In this document: piece after piece, positions 7,325 to 15,129 of the stretch
How positions within the stretch are numbered: the stretch's first letter is position 1
Layout: every line of letters starts with the position of its first letter
Assembly (NCBI GenBank): GCA_021735725.1
Contig: JAIPGS010000011.1
Location: forward strand, 1-15,184
Source: Candidatus Babeliales bacterium
Lineage (GTDB): Bacteria > Babelota > Babeliae > Babelales > CAIQNR01
DNA length: 15,184 nucleotides
Direction of reading: 5' to 3'
The notes under the pieces: model-generated
What the model saw: the letters and a program-made list of their open reading frames with translations, nothing else
Told to the model about the DNA's origin: nothing
Databases searched by the model: none
Program-made: the position numbers and the translations under genes

Positions 7325-8062
7325 TTATAAAGCAAAACAATAAGGCACATACTCAGGAAAATAATTAATATCAAAAAGATGTTTTCCAAAATACGATTCT
7401 TGCACAGTATTTGCTTCTATAACATCTTGATAAAATTCTGGCAATAACGCTACTGAATGCATGATAAGATTTTTATAACAATCTGTTTTATTTTTATTAC
7501 ATTGTATCAATAACGCATTACGTAAAGACCATATATAATTTCTTGATAAATATGATCTATCTGTTTTATCAGATACATATTCTTTGGCATGAAAAACAAT
7601 AATAATATCGTAATATGTGTCATATTCGTAGAACATAACATGTCCATGAAAAAGATCTTTGCAAGAAAGAGTAACATTATTGCCTAACAATGAAATATCA
7701 GAAAAAAGAAGCATAAAAAATCGCTCCACTGATTCATCTATGCGCTTTACAATCAGACCACCACTCGCCTTATTGCGCAGAGTATCAGAAATAACTTTTG
7801 AAAAATTATGATCTATTTTTAGATAAGATAACAATAAAAAAATTGCTTCATATTTCAATCCATTTTGCAATAAAGATTGAATATTAAAAAGCTTTGAGGG
7901 AAATGTATATTGTTGCTTTAAAACAGAAATATACTGATAATATTGTTTACAAATCAACCCATTAATAAGATTATGAACTTCTTGTATCCCTCGTTCTTCA
8001 AAAGAAATTGAATAGATAGATTGAAACAGAATTATCCCGATTACGAATTGTCTAAAAAGCAT
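7325..8062 (-). CDS. Predicted exported protein of unknown function
   Basis: A 245-residue protein starting with a signal peptide (FRQFVIGIILFQSIYS, residues 3-18). The mature part is rich in Tyr, Phe and Leu, with scattered Cys, including CNKNKTDC near 188-195, which could form a disulfide after export. I recognise no domain. The first 11 bases overlap the end of nusB (ATG within GATGCTTTTTAG), and only a weak GAAAG precedes the ATG, so translation probably depends on coupling to nusB. It is the last gene of the efp-nusB unit, and its stop is one base from that of the convergent murI. Real gene: likely. Function: unknown. Confidence 0.75.
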   Translation of the reverse strand: MLFRQFVIGIILFQSIYSISFEERGIQEVHNLINGLICKQYYQYISVLKQQYTFPSKLFNIQSLLQNGLKYEAIFLLLSYLKIDHNFSKVISDTLRNKASGGLIVKRIDESVERFFMLLFSDISLLGNNVTLSCKDLFHGHVMFYEYDTYYDIIIVFHAKEYVSDKTDRSYLSRNYIWSLRNALLIQCNKNKTDCYKNLIMHSVALLPEFYQDVIEANTVQESYFGKHLFDINYFPEYVPYCFAL

Positions 8063-8534
8063 CGCTTTCAGTATCTTTTAAAGTTTCATTTTCAACACTT
8101 TTAATGCGAGAATTTTCATCTTCTAACTTTTTAACAATTTGATCAAGAACACCGTTAATAAATTTATAAGCATCCCGTTCAGAAAAACCTTTTGCAAGTT
8201 CAATCGCTTCGTTAATCACAACTGTTTTGGGAGTATCAAGATATAACATTTCCCACAAAGACATTAAAAGGATAATACGAGTACAACAGCCGATACGCTC
8301 AATTCTCCAATTAGAAAAAAAAGGAACCAAATATTCTTTTAATTCATTTCTTTTTTCAATAATAGAACGCGCAACATTAACAATTTCACCATCATGATCT
8401 ATATTAGTCTCAAAATTTTCATTAAATTGATTAACAAGATCGGAAAGTTCGACGTCATAATCAAATGACTCAACTGCATACAAAAGATGAAAAACCAGCG
8501 ACCTCGTCTCTCTCCGCGTAAACTCTGTACTCAT
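8052..8534 (-). CDS. nusB: Transcription antitermination factor NusB
   Basis: A 160-residue helical RNA-binding protein that, with NusE (S10), binds boxA in rRNA operon transcripts and promotes antitermination. The NusB pattern is clear: an N-terminal RRETRSLVFHLLYAVE helix, and the C-terminal block RIILLMSLWEMLYLDTPKTV, INEAIELAKGFSERDAYKFINGVLDQIVK. The Arg preceding the ILL helix follows CCT rather than the usual acidic residue. A charged tail (about 140-160) extends past the family core. An AAGGG-like site lies about 11 bases before the ATG. It follows efp after 15 bases and overlaps the next gene by 11 bases, so all three are probably one transcript. Confidence 0.92.
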   Translation of the reverse strand: MSTEFTRRETRSLVFHLLYAVESFDYDVELSDLVNQFNENFETNIDHDGEIVNVARSIIEKRNELKEYLVPFFSNWRIERIGCCTRIILLMSLWEMLYLDTPKTVVINEAIELAKGFSERDAYKFINGVLDQIVKKLEDENSRIKSVENETLKDTESDAF

Positions 8535-8549
8535 AGTTATTTTTGCCCT

Positions 8550-9110
8550 TTACACTCGTTCAATATAGCCGCCATCACGAGTGTCTATTTTTAGAATATC
8601 ACCTTCATTAACAAAAAGAGGAACCTGAACAACAAGCCCAGTTTCTAGAGTTGCTTGTTTATTTCCGCCACCTTGAGCAGTATCACCTTTTACCCCAGGA
8701 GGAGTATCAGTGACTAAAAGATTGATAAACAAAGGAGGAGTAATTCCAATAGGCTTATCATTAAAATAAAGCATTTGATAAATTTCTTGTTCTTTCAAAT
8801 ACCCAATAACATCTTCAAGGGTTTCTTTGTTTAAAGCAACTTGTTCAAAAGATTCCTGATCCATAAAATTATAAAGACCTTCATCAACATACAAATATTG
8901 CATATCGCGACGTTCTAATTGTGGATCGTCAAATTTTTCACCAGACCGAAAATTTTCTTCAAAAGAAGAACCGCTAATTAAATTTTTAAGCTTAGCTCGA
9001 ACCATTGCTGCGCCACGCCCCATTTTATTGTGATTAAAATCAAGCACAATATGAGGTTCGCCTCGTAACAATATTTTGGTTCCTTTTCTTAGATCCGTTG
9101 CTGAAATCAC
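8550..9110 (-). CDS. efp: Translation elongation factor P
   Basis: A 186-residue factor that enters the ribosomal E site and relieves stalling at polyproline. The start is a GTG at 9110 (V/M-ISATDLRKGTKILLRGEP), with AAGGAG (complement of 9117-9122) 6 bases upstream. The frame stays open 32 codons further, but that extension is not EF-P-like. Three domains are present: the N-terminal KOW-like domain with the tip loop KMGRGAA, the central OB domain (about 65-125), and the C-terminal OB domain ending KGDTAQGGGNKQATLETG, VPLFVNEGDILKIDTRDGGYIERV. The residue at the tip of the modification loop is Arg32, not the Lys modified by EpmA/EpmB. Arg32 is the residue rhamnosylated by EarP in some proteobacteria, but no earP-like gene is in this window. 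Own RPPP-type stalling motifs are absent. Confidence 0.95.
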   Translation of the reverse strand: MISATDLRKGTKILLRGEPHIVLDFNHNKMGRGAAMVRAKLKNLISGSSFEENFRSGEKFDDPQLERRDMQYLYVDEGLYNFMDQESFEQVALNKETLEDVIGYLKEQEIYQMLYFNDKPIGITPPLFINLLVTDTPPGVKGDTAQGGGNKQATLETGLVVQVPLFVNEGDILKIDTRDGGYIERV

Positions 9111-9170
9111 AGAAGACTCCTTCTTTGCTAAAGAATATTGGATAATTTTACTCAAAAACACGTAGTACTC

Positions 9171-9199
9171 AGTATAAACAAGCTTTATTAAAATAGCAA
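9171..9199 (-). promoter_or_regulatory. Sigma-70-type promoter for efp-nusB-exported protein unit
   Basis: On the minus strand, TTGCTA (complement of 9194-9199) and TATACT (complement of 9171-9176) are exactly 17 bases apart. The predicted start near 9164 gives a leader of about 54 bases before the efp GTG. This is the best promoter match in the window. The remaining part of the 199-base gap towards glyA (9200-9295) holds AT-rich sequence without a comparably good promoter in the glyA direction. Confidence 0.5.
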
Positions 9200-9309
9200 T
9201 TGCCAAACAACCTTAAAAAAGTAGCCTTTTACGTCTCATTAAAATCATGGTAGTTTTAATTAAAGAGAAAGAGATGAAAAAAAATCCAGCTTATTAAGGA
9301 GAAATGACG

Positions 9310-10623
9310 ATGAACAACTCACAAGCCTTAAAACACTATGATGCTGCTATTGCTCTCTCTATTGAACGAGAAGAAGAGCGAATTGAATCAACCATTAATT
9401 TGATTGCTTCTGAAAATTACACCTCTGATAAAGTTATGGCTGCAACAAGTTCAGTTATGACTAATAAATATGCTGAAGGATATCCATCTCGCAGATATTA
9501 TGGGGGCTGTCAAAATGTTGATACTGCTGAAAACATTGCTCGCGAACGCCTTCTTGAATTGTATGGTCTCAGCTCAGAAGAGTTCCATGCAAACGTTCAA
9601 GCTCATTCCGGATCACAAGCTAACATGGCTGTTTACTTTACATTTTTAGAACTTGGAGATACGGTTCTTGGAATGGACCTTGCAGCTGGTGGCCATTTAA
9701 CTCATGGCTATAAAATTAACTTCTCTGGTACATTTTACTCTCCTGTTAGTTATGGCGTACATGCCAAAACCGAAGAACTTGATTATGAAGAAATCAAAGC
9801 ATTGGCTCTACAACATAAACCAAAAATGATTATCGCCGGAGCTTCTGCCTATTCTAAAATTATTGATTTTAAAAAATTTAGAGAAATTGCTGATGAAGTT
9901 GGCGCAATTCTTTTTGTTGATATGGCACATATTGCAGGACTTGTTGCTACCGGACAACACCCTTCTCCATTTCTTTATGCAGACGTAGTTACAAGCACAA
10001 CACATAAAACATTACGTGGCCCTCGTGGTGGAATTATTATTTGTAAAAAAGAATGGGGCACAAAAATTGACCGTTCTATTATGCCGGGCCTTCAAGGTGG
10101 TCCCTTAATGCATCACATTGCCGCAAAAGCAGTTGCATTTAAAGAAGCAATGGAACCGTCATTCAAAGAATACCAAACACAAGTTATTAAAAATGCACAG
10201 ACAATGGTAACCGAATTTAAAAAACGTGGATACCGTATTGTTTCAAATGGAACAGACAATCATCTTTTTGTTGTTGATTTACGTTCAAAAAAAATAACGG
10301 GAAAAATAGCGGAACAAGTTCTTGAATCAGTTGGAATATCTTTAAATAAAAACTGTATTCCAAATGATCCTGAAAAACCAATGATAACAAGTGGTATTAG
10401 AATTGGAACTCCGGCAATAACTACTCGTGGTTTTAAAGAAGAACAAGTTAAACAAGTTGTTGATTTAATTGATAGAACATTAATGAACAAAGAAGACGAA
10501 ATTGTTCTTACGAAAATAACACATGAAATTACACAACTTTGTAATGCATTTCCTGTGTATAAAGGAAAAAAAGAATTTTTTATAAATCCTGCAACACGAA
10601 CCGAATCAGAAACCATACTGTAA
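9310..10623 (+). CDS. glyA: Serine hydroxymethyltransferase
   Basis: A 437-residue PLP enzyme that converts serine and tetrahydrofolate to glycine and 5,10-methylene-THF, the main one-carbon source. Motifs: LIASENYTS (31-39), YAEGYPSRRYYGG (54-66), HANVQAHSGSQAN (93-105), DMAHIAGLVATG (204-215), the PLP-binding Lys233 in STTHKTLRGPRGG, and SGIRIGTPA (361-369) with the carboxylate-binding Arg364. Length is normal. ATG 9310 is preferred because AAGGAG at 9296-9301 is 8 bases away; the in-frame ATG at 9304 would leave only 2 bases. The O-methyltransferase-family gene follows after 21 bases, so the two are probably co-transcribed. Confidence 0.97.
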   Translation: MNNSQALKHYDAAIALSIEREEERIESTINLIASENYTSDKVMAATSSVMTNKYAEGYPSRRYYGGCQNVDTAENIARERLLELYGLSSEEFHANVQAHSGSQANMAVYFTFLELGDTVLGMDLAAGGHLTHGYKINFSGTFYSPVSYGVHAKTEELDYEEIKALALQHKPKMIIAGASAYSKIIDFKKFREIADEVGAILFVDMAHIAGLVATGQHPSPFLYADVVTSTTHKTLRGPRGGIIICKKEWGTKIDRSIMPGLQGGPLMHHIAAKAVAFKEAMEPSFKEYQTQVIKNAQTMVTEFKKRGYRIVSNGTDNHLFVVDLRSKKITGKIAEQVLESVGISLNKNCIPNDPEKPMITSGIRIGTPAITTRGFKEEQVKQVVDLIDRTLMNKEDEIVLTKITHEITQLCNAFPVYKGKKEFFINPATRTESETIL

Positions 10624-10644
10624 AAAATAAAAAAAGGGCGTAGA

Positions 10645-11379
10645 ATGGATCTTCTGAAAAAATTTAACAAAGAAAAATCAGTTAATAATGAACGTCTGTC
10701 TACAGAAACAAATATTAAAGATGTTTCACTTGAATGGCTTGCAAAAACATATCGCTATCGGTATCCCTACAATTTTAGTTGGCTCGGCGTTCCCATTATT
10801 CAATATCCTCAAGATATTATGGCAATGCAAGAAATTATTTGGAGCGTACAGCCTGATCTGATTATTGAAACAGGAATTGCTCACGGAGGTTCGCTTCTTT
10901 TTTACGCCTCTATGTTAGAACTTCTTGGCGGAGACAGAAGAGTAATTGGTGTTGATATTAATCTAAAAAAACACAATCGAGACATTATTGAAGCACATCC
11001 TCATTCCCAACGAATCAGTATGGTTGAAGGTTCTTCATCCTCAGAACAAGTTTTTAAAGAAGTAGAATACTTGGCAAGGGGACGAAAAAAAATACTTGTA
11101 TGCCTTGATTCTTCACATGCTCATGCACATGTTTTAAAAGAACTAGAACTGTATTCTCCCTTTGTTTCACAGGGAAGTTATTTAGTTGTTTTTGACACAC
11201 TTGTTGAAATACTGCCTGATACCTTTTTTGAAAAAAGATCATGGAGCAAAGGAGATAATCCCTATTCGGCTGTTCAAGAATTTCTGAAAACAAATACTGA
11301 CTTTGAAGTAGATACAAAAATTGATCAAAAGTTGTTAATTACTGCCAATCCACAGGGATATTTGAAACGTATTAATTAA
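10645..11379 (+). CDS. CmcI / rhamnosyl O-methyltransferase family protein
   Basis: A 244-residue protein matching the family known as cephalosporin hydroxylase (CmcI), which also includes rhamnosyl O-methyltransferases. Key segments: WLGVPIIQYPQDIMAMQEII (46-65), the SAM-site motif IETGIAHGGSLLF (74-86), VIGVDI (100-105), LDSSHAHAHV (154-163, with Asp155 and His residues as metal ligand candidates), VVFDT (181-185), and WSKGDNPYSAVQEFL (200-214), which is strongly typical. It probably methylates a hydroxyl on a sugar or small molecule with SAM; nothing supports antibiotic synthesis here. AAAGGG at 10633-10638, 6 bases before ATG, supports the start. It lies 21 bases after glyA and converges on sugar oxidoreductase genes, which fits a glycan-modification role. 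Confidence 0.82.
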   Translation: MDLLKKFNKEKSVNNERLSTETNIKDVSLEWLAKTYRYRYPYNFSWLGVPIIQYPQDIMAMQEIIWSVQPDLIIETGIAHGGSLLFYASMLELLGGDRRVIGVDINLKKHNRDIIEAHPHSQRISMVEGSSSSEQVFKEVEYLARGRKKILVCLDSSHAHAHVLKELELYSPFVSQGSYLVVFDTLVEILPDTFFEKRSWSKGDNPYSAVQEFLKTNTDFEVDTKIDQKLLITANPQGYLKRIN

Positions 11380-11425
11380 AATGTATGAGTAATACATATC
11401 ACTTCATATGTATTACTCATACATT
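11380..11425. terminator. 20-bp perfect hairpin between convergent genes, probable bidirectional terminator
   Basis: Two 20-base arms (11380-11399 and 11406-11425) are exact inverse complements around a 6-base loop (CACTTC). The stem is AT-rich (core TGAGTAATACA). A T-rich tail (ATTTTATA) follows on the plus strand and TTTTAATTAAT on the minus strand. It starts immediately after the stop of the methyltransferase-family gene and ends 3 bases before the stop of the oxidoreductase, so it can end transcription from both sides. The weak GC content makes it unlike the ndk terminator. Confidence 0.7.
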
Positions 11426-11428
11426 ATT

Positions 11429-13600
11429 TTATACAGTAAGCTTTTCTTCGCCGCCACCTTGGCATACTAATTTATCAATAGTTAATGTTAACTCAGCAAC
11501 AGAATTTAATCGATCCATGCTAATAGGCATCACAACTTTACTCTGTTTAATGCCTTCAAAAAATTCTGCCATAAGTTTTCCATGACCTTTATCTTGAGTT
11601 GCAACTGTTTGATCAAAACTATAAGACGTTCCATACCCACGCAATGTTAAATAATCATTCATAGTAATAGATTTTGAATCAAAAAAGAGCTCCATTCTTT
11701 CTTTTCCAAGAGCAGGATGCCCTAATGAAGTATACACAAGCGAACAAATCGACCCATCCATAAAACTGATATGAGCAGAAAAATTATCTGTCGGAAACAA
11801 ATTGTCACTTAATGGACGCAATGCCTCAACTGAAACAGATACAGGGCGCGATCCTGTTAAAAAATAAAATAAATCAAAAATATGACATGCTTCACCAATT
11901 ATACTTCCTGCACCAATTTGACGCTGGGCCCAATGTGATTGAGGAATATGTCCTGCATTCATACGATACGTCATTACAAGAGGAGAATGTCTTTCTGCAA
12001 GCTCCCATTTAATTTTTTGAATAAATGGAGCAAATGATCGATTATAATCTACACAAAAAGGCGCTCCAGGATGTTCTTTTAAAAATGATGCCAATTTTTT
12101 AAATTCTTCAAAAGTAGTTACCATTGGTTTTTCCATAAAAACTGCTTTTCCCCGTGATAACGCTTGGATCGCTTGATCACAATGAAACTTATGAGGCGAT
12201 GCAATAATAACAACATCAAGATCTTGTTCATCAAACAAATCTTGCTCTTGAACAAAAGTGCGTGTTGCTCCATACATACGCGATACATTTTCTGCATTAG
12301 CTACATCAGTATCAGAAATTGAATGTATTTTGGTACCTTCAATTTTTGATACAAAAGGTAAAAGATTTTCTTTTGCAAATCCTCCAACACCCACAACTCC
12401 AACGTTTAAAACAGTTTTACGAGCGGGAATAAAGTCAACAATCTTGCGAGGGAACAAGGTGCGTTTTGCAGGCACAAAAGAAAAATCATCTTTATCATGA
12501 TACCGCAACACAACCCCCAAAGCTGATCTACTTTTTAATTGGTCATATGCTTTAATTACATCATCAATCACATATTCCTGTGTAATTAAAGCATCAACAT
12601 TAATTATTCCTTTTTCAATAAAAGAAACAATTGCCTGCATATTACGTTTTTCTGTCCAACGAACATAAGCATACGGATAATCTTTTCCTTCCAGTTCATA
12701 TTCAGGATCATAACGTCCCGGCCCATATGAACAAGAAATTAAAAGATCAATCTCTTTTTTATAAAAAGGAGCACGCTCAAGCTTTAAACCTACATCTCCC
12801 ACTATAATAACTTTTCCTTTTTTGCGAGTAACTTCCATTGCTTGCTGCAAGACACTATCACTTTTACTTGAAGCCGTAATAAGTGTGCAATCAACACCTT
12901 TATGATGTGTTATAAATTCAATAGTTTTATAAATATTTTCATCTGTTGCTAAAAAGGTATGATCTGTTCCCAGTTTTTTTGCAAGTTCTAAACGATGCTC
13001 TAAAAGATCAATTCCTATAACTACGCATCCAGCCGCTTTGGCAAGTTGAGCTGTTAATTGACCAAGAAGACCAAGCCCTAACACACACACTGTTTCGCCG
13101 ATTTGTAGTTGCGCCCTTCGAATTCCCTGAAGTGCAATTGCTCCTAAAGTTGTAATACTTGCACTTTTGACGTATTTTTCATTGGAAATTAAAACTACTA
13201 AATTTTCTGGAACACACACAACATCTGCATGATGAGCAAATTCTGCCCCCGCACAAGCAACAAAATCTCCTGCACGAAACTGTGTTACCTTTTTTCCTGT
13301 TGCAATTACACGCCCAGAACATGAATATCCTAACGCTTGAAGCGTTCCTTTTAATTGCCCTTTAACAAGGGCTTTTGTTCCTTCAACTCCATGACGACCA
13401 AGAGCTTGTAATACTGCTTTAATTTTATGAGGAACATTATTAAATAATGTACTTCGTGCTGCATTTGCAATTGTTGCAGCCTCTGTTCCAGAACTAATAA
13501 ATGAGTAATGAACCGAAACAAGAACCGAATGGTCTTCAAGTTGAGGACTTGCTACTTTTTGAATAACAAGTTCTCCTTTTTCTAAAAAGACTTGTCTCAT
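11429..13600 (-). CDS. Fused two-domain oxidoreductase (MDR dehydrogenase + Gfo/Idh/MocA)
   Basis: A 723-residue fusion. Residues 1-370 are a zinc-independent medium-chain dehydrogenase-like domain: SSGTEAATI (37-45), GYSCSGRVIATG (91-102), and a Rossmann site VLGLGLLGQ (173-181) with Asp198 ending the second strand. Residues about 398-720 are a Gfo/Idh/MocA domain: NVGVVGVGGFAKE (399-411), VIIASPHKFH (464-473), the family EKP (490-492), CVDYNRSF (516-523) and GEACHIFDLFYFLTG (569-583) with a probable catalytic His. Both halves should bind NAD(P). Such bi-domain proteins are found in polysaccharide and sugar-nucleotide clusters; the substrate is not known. AAGGAG (complement of 13606-13611) precedes the ATG by 5 bases, and the start overlaps the upstream stop as ATGA, so the two genes are coupled. 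Confidence 0.88.
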   Translation of the reverse strand: MRQVFLEKGELVIQKVASPQLEDHSVLVSVHYSFISSGTEAATIANAARSTLFNNVPHKIKAVLQALGRHGVEGTKALVKGQLKGTLQALGYSCSGRVIATGKKVTQFRAGDFVACAGAEFAHHADVVCVPENLVVLISNEKYVKSASITTLGAIALQGIRRAQLQIGETVCVLGLGLLGQLTAQLAKAAGCVVIGIDLLEHRLELAKKLGTDHTFLATDENIYKTIEFITHHKGVDCTLITASSKSDSVLQQAMEVTRKKGKVIIVGDVGLKLERAPFYKKEIDLLISCSYGPGRYDPEYELEGKDYPYAYVRWTEKRNMQAIVSFIEKGIINVDALITQEYVIDDVIKAYDQLKSRSALGVVLRYHDKDDFSFVPAKRTLFPRKIVDFIPARKTVLNVGVVGVGGFAKENLLPFVSKIEGTKIHSISDTDVANAENVSRMYGATRTFVQEQDLFDEQDLDVVIIASPHKFHCDQAIQALSRGKAVFMEKPMVTTFEEFKKLASFLKEHPGAPFCVDYNRSFAPFIQKIKWELAERHSPLVMTYRMNAGHIPQSHWAQRQIGAGSIIGEACHIFDLFYFLTGSRPVSVSVEALRPLSDNLFPTDNFSAHISFMDGSICSLVYTSLGHPALGKERMELFFDSKSITMNDYLTLRGYGTSYSFDQTVATQDKGHGKLMAEFFEGIKQSKVVMPISMDRLNSVAELTLTIDKLVCQGGGEEKLTV

Positions 13601-14952
13601 AGTTGCTCCTTCGTTGACGTGCCAATGTCAGCACGCATCATGTTTGACATACTTGATCTATAGAAGTCATTTGATTCACTTGCAGGCCAAAAAAATTGTT
13701 CTTGTTCACGCGATTCTTTACGATTACTATGAAATAATCCGCAATAATCAAGAACACGTTTTTTTGCAAAATATTTTTTATCAATAAGTTTAAACTGAGA
13801 ATGTGCTACTAAACACACAATAATATCAGCTGTTTCTATTCCTTCTTTTAATAAAACCATTTTACTTTTTAATTGGTGATTCCATTGTTCTGATGTAATA
13901 TGCGGATCACATACCAAAAAGTCAATTTCTGTTTCTTTTGAAAGTTCTAGCGCAATGTACTGAGCTGGTGATTCATTAATATCATTAACATCTGGTTTAT
14001 ATGAAATACCAAGTGCTATCACCTTACATTTTTTATTATGCACTTTTTTCCATGCTTCAATTTCTGCTTTTACTTCAGAAAAAATATACTGTGGCCGTGC
14101 ATTATTAATATTCCGAGCTGCTTGTAATAATGTTGTTTCTTCTTTAAAAGAAGTTATAAGAAAATTAGAATCAGCTGCCACAGAAACATCATCCACGCCA
14201 CATGTTGGATTCAAAATAGAAACATGTGGATGTTTATTTGCAAGTTCAATAACTTCGTATGGATTTAATCCTTCTTTTTTTGCCATTTCTGCAACTTGAT
14301 GAGCAAAAGCACTCTTTACATCACTGTAACTATTTTCAATAAGCTTTGCCATTTCGGCTGTTGATGCATCCGTTAAATATAAATCTCCACTTACAAAATA
14401 TTTATAAAATTCTGCTGCTTTTTGAACAGATATTGGATCAATTCCCCCAATAATTCTATCATTTACTTTTAATTCATGAAAAATATTTCCAGGAAGCACA
14501 CGTTCAGGACAATGAGCAACATAAAAATCTTTTCCTGATTTTAAACCCGTTTCATGTTCAAGAACAAAAGCAAAAGAACGAGTTGCCCCAACAGGAACTG
14601 TTGATTCTAAAATAACAGTATTTCCTTTTTGAATAACATGAGCAATGCTCATTGCTGCAGAAGAAATATATGAAAGATCTGCACGTTTATTATCCTTAAA
14701 AGGAGTAGGAACAGCAACAACAAAATAATCTGCTGCTTCATAGTCTGTTGTTACTTTAAAATGAGGAGTATCAATCACAGTATGAAGTTTTTCTAAAATT
14801 TCAGGTTCTTCAATAACAGGCAGACATTGTTTAATTTTATCAACTCTATCTTTGTTTGAATCAACACCAACAACAGACAACCCTGCTTGGGCAGCAAGAA
14901 TAGCTGTTGGTAACCCTACATATCCTAGACCAATAACACATACTTTTTTCAT
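13597..14952 (-). CDS. UDP-glucose/UDP-ManNAc dehydrogenase family homologue with degenerate active site
   Basis: A 451-residue protein closest in pattern to WecC-type nucleotide-sugar 6-dehydrogenases, which oxidise UDP-sugars to uronic acids with 2 NAD+. Fold motifs are kept: VIGLGYVGLP (6-15), VAVPTPFK (79-86), ILESTVPVG (114-122), CPERVLPGN (148-156), NDRIIGG (164-170), AEMAKLIEN (199-207) and GISYKPDV (315-322). Active-site positions differ: the family GVGGHCIAVDP reads GVDDVSVAADS (252-262), so the nucleophilic Cys is Ser257 and the neighbouring His is Val256. The conserved Asn of DVN is Lys213, and the Arg of DIRESPA is Asn326. There is an extra hydrophilic tail after about 410. ATG 14952 is chosen because AAAGGA lies about 5 bases upstream and the Rossmann strand starts at once. 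It overlaps the next gene by 4 bases. Dehydrogenase activity is doubtful. Confidence 0.87.
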   Translation of the reverse strand: MKKVCVIGLGYVGLPTAILAAQAGLSVVGVDSNKDRVDKIKQCLPVIEEPEILEKLHTVIDTPHFKVTTDYEAADYFVVAVPTPFKDNKRADLSYISSAAMSIAHVIQKGNTVILESTVPVGATRSFAFVLEHETGLKSGKDFYVAHCPERVLPGNIFHELKVNDRIIGGIDPISVQKAAEFYKYFVSGDLYLTDASTAEMAKLIENSYSDVKSAFAHQVAEMAKKEGLNPYEVIELANKHPHVSILNPTCGVDDVSVAADSNFLITSFKEETTLLQAARNINNARPQYIFSEVKAEIEAWKKVHNKKCKVIALGISYKPDVNDINESPAQYIALELSKETEIDFLVCDPHITSEQWNHQLKSKMVLLKEGIETADIIVCLVAHSQFKLIDKKYFAKKRVLDYCGLFHSNRKESREQEQFFWPASESNDFYRSSMSNMMRADIGTSTKEQL

Positions 14953-15107
14953 GATCATCCTTTTTTTTAGACGTGCTTTACTTGGATCATTCCAAAGAGC
15001 ACCGTTTTCTTTTCTTTTCTTGCTTCGTACTGTTGTAAAATAAGACATACAATTGTTTCACAAAGCCTCGCAACATGTTTTGCTAAGTTTATAGATTCTT
15101 CTTGAAT

Positions 15108-15129
15108 TCTTCTAGAAGAGGTTATTATA
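15108..15129 (-). promoter_or_regulatory. Candidate -10 box with adjoining 12-base palindrome upstream of the sugar dehydrogenase homologue
   Basis: On the minus strand a perfect TATAAT (complement of 15124-15129) is followed by the perfect palindrome TCTTCTAGAAGA (15108-15119), which would lie about over the transcription start and could be an operator. No good -35 box sits at the right distance: TTGTCA (complement of 15163-15168) is too far away. The remaining edge sequence (14953-15184) is AT-rich and I see no further gene in it. Confidence 0.25.

Noticed and set aside
9111..9206. N-terminal extension of EF-P to an ATG at 9206
   Set aside because: It would run through the predicted promoter and leader; the GTG at 9110 has an ideal AAGGAG and gives the family N-terminus.
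10260..10670. 136-codon minus-strand frame across the end of glyA
   Set aside because: It is antisense to conserved glyA sequence, has no ribosome binding site, and resembles no protein pattern.
14953..15048. N-terminal extension of the sugar dehydrogenase homologue to an ATG at 15048
   Set aside because: The extra 32 residues are basic and not part of the family, no ribosome binding site precedes 15048, and AAAGGA is correctly placed for ATG 14952.
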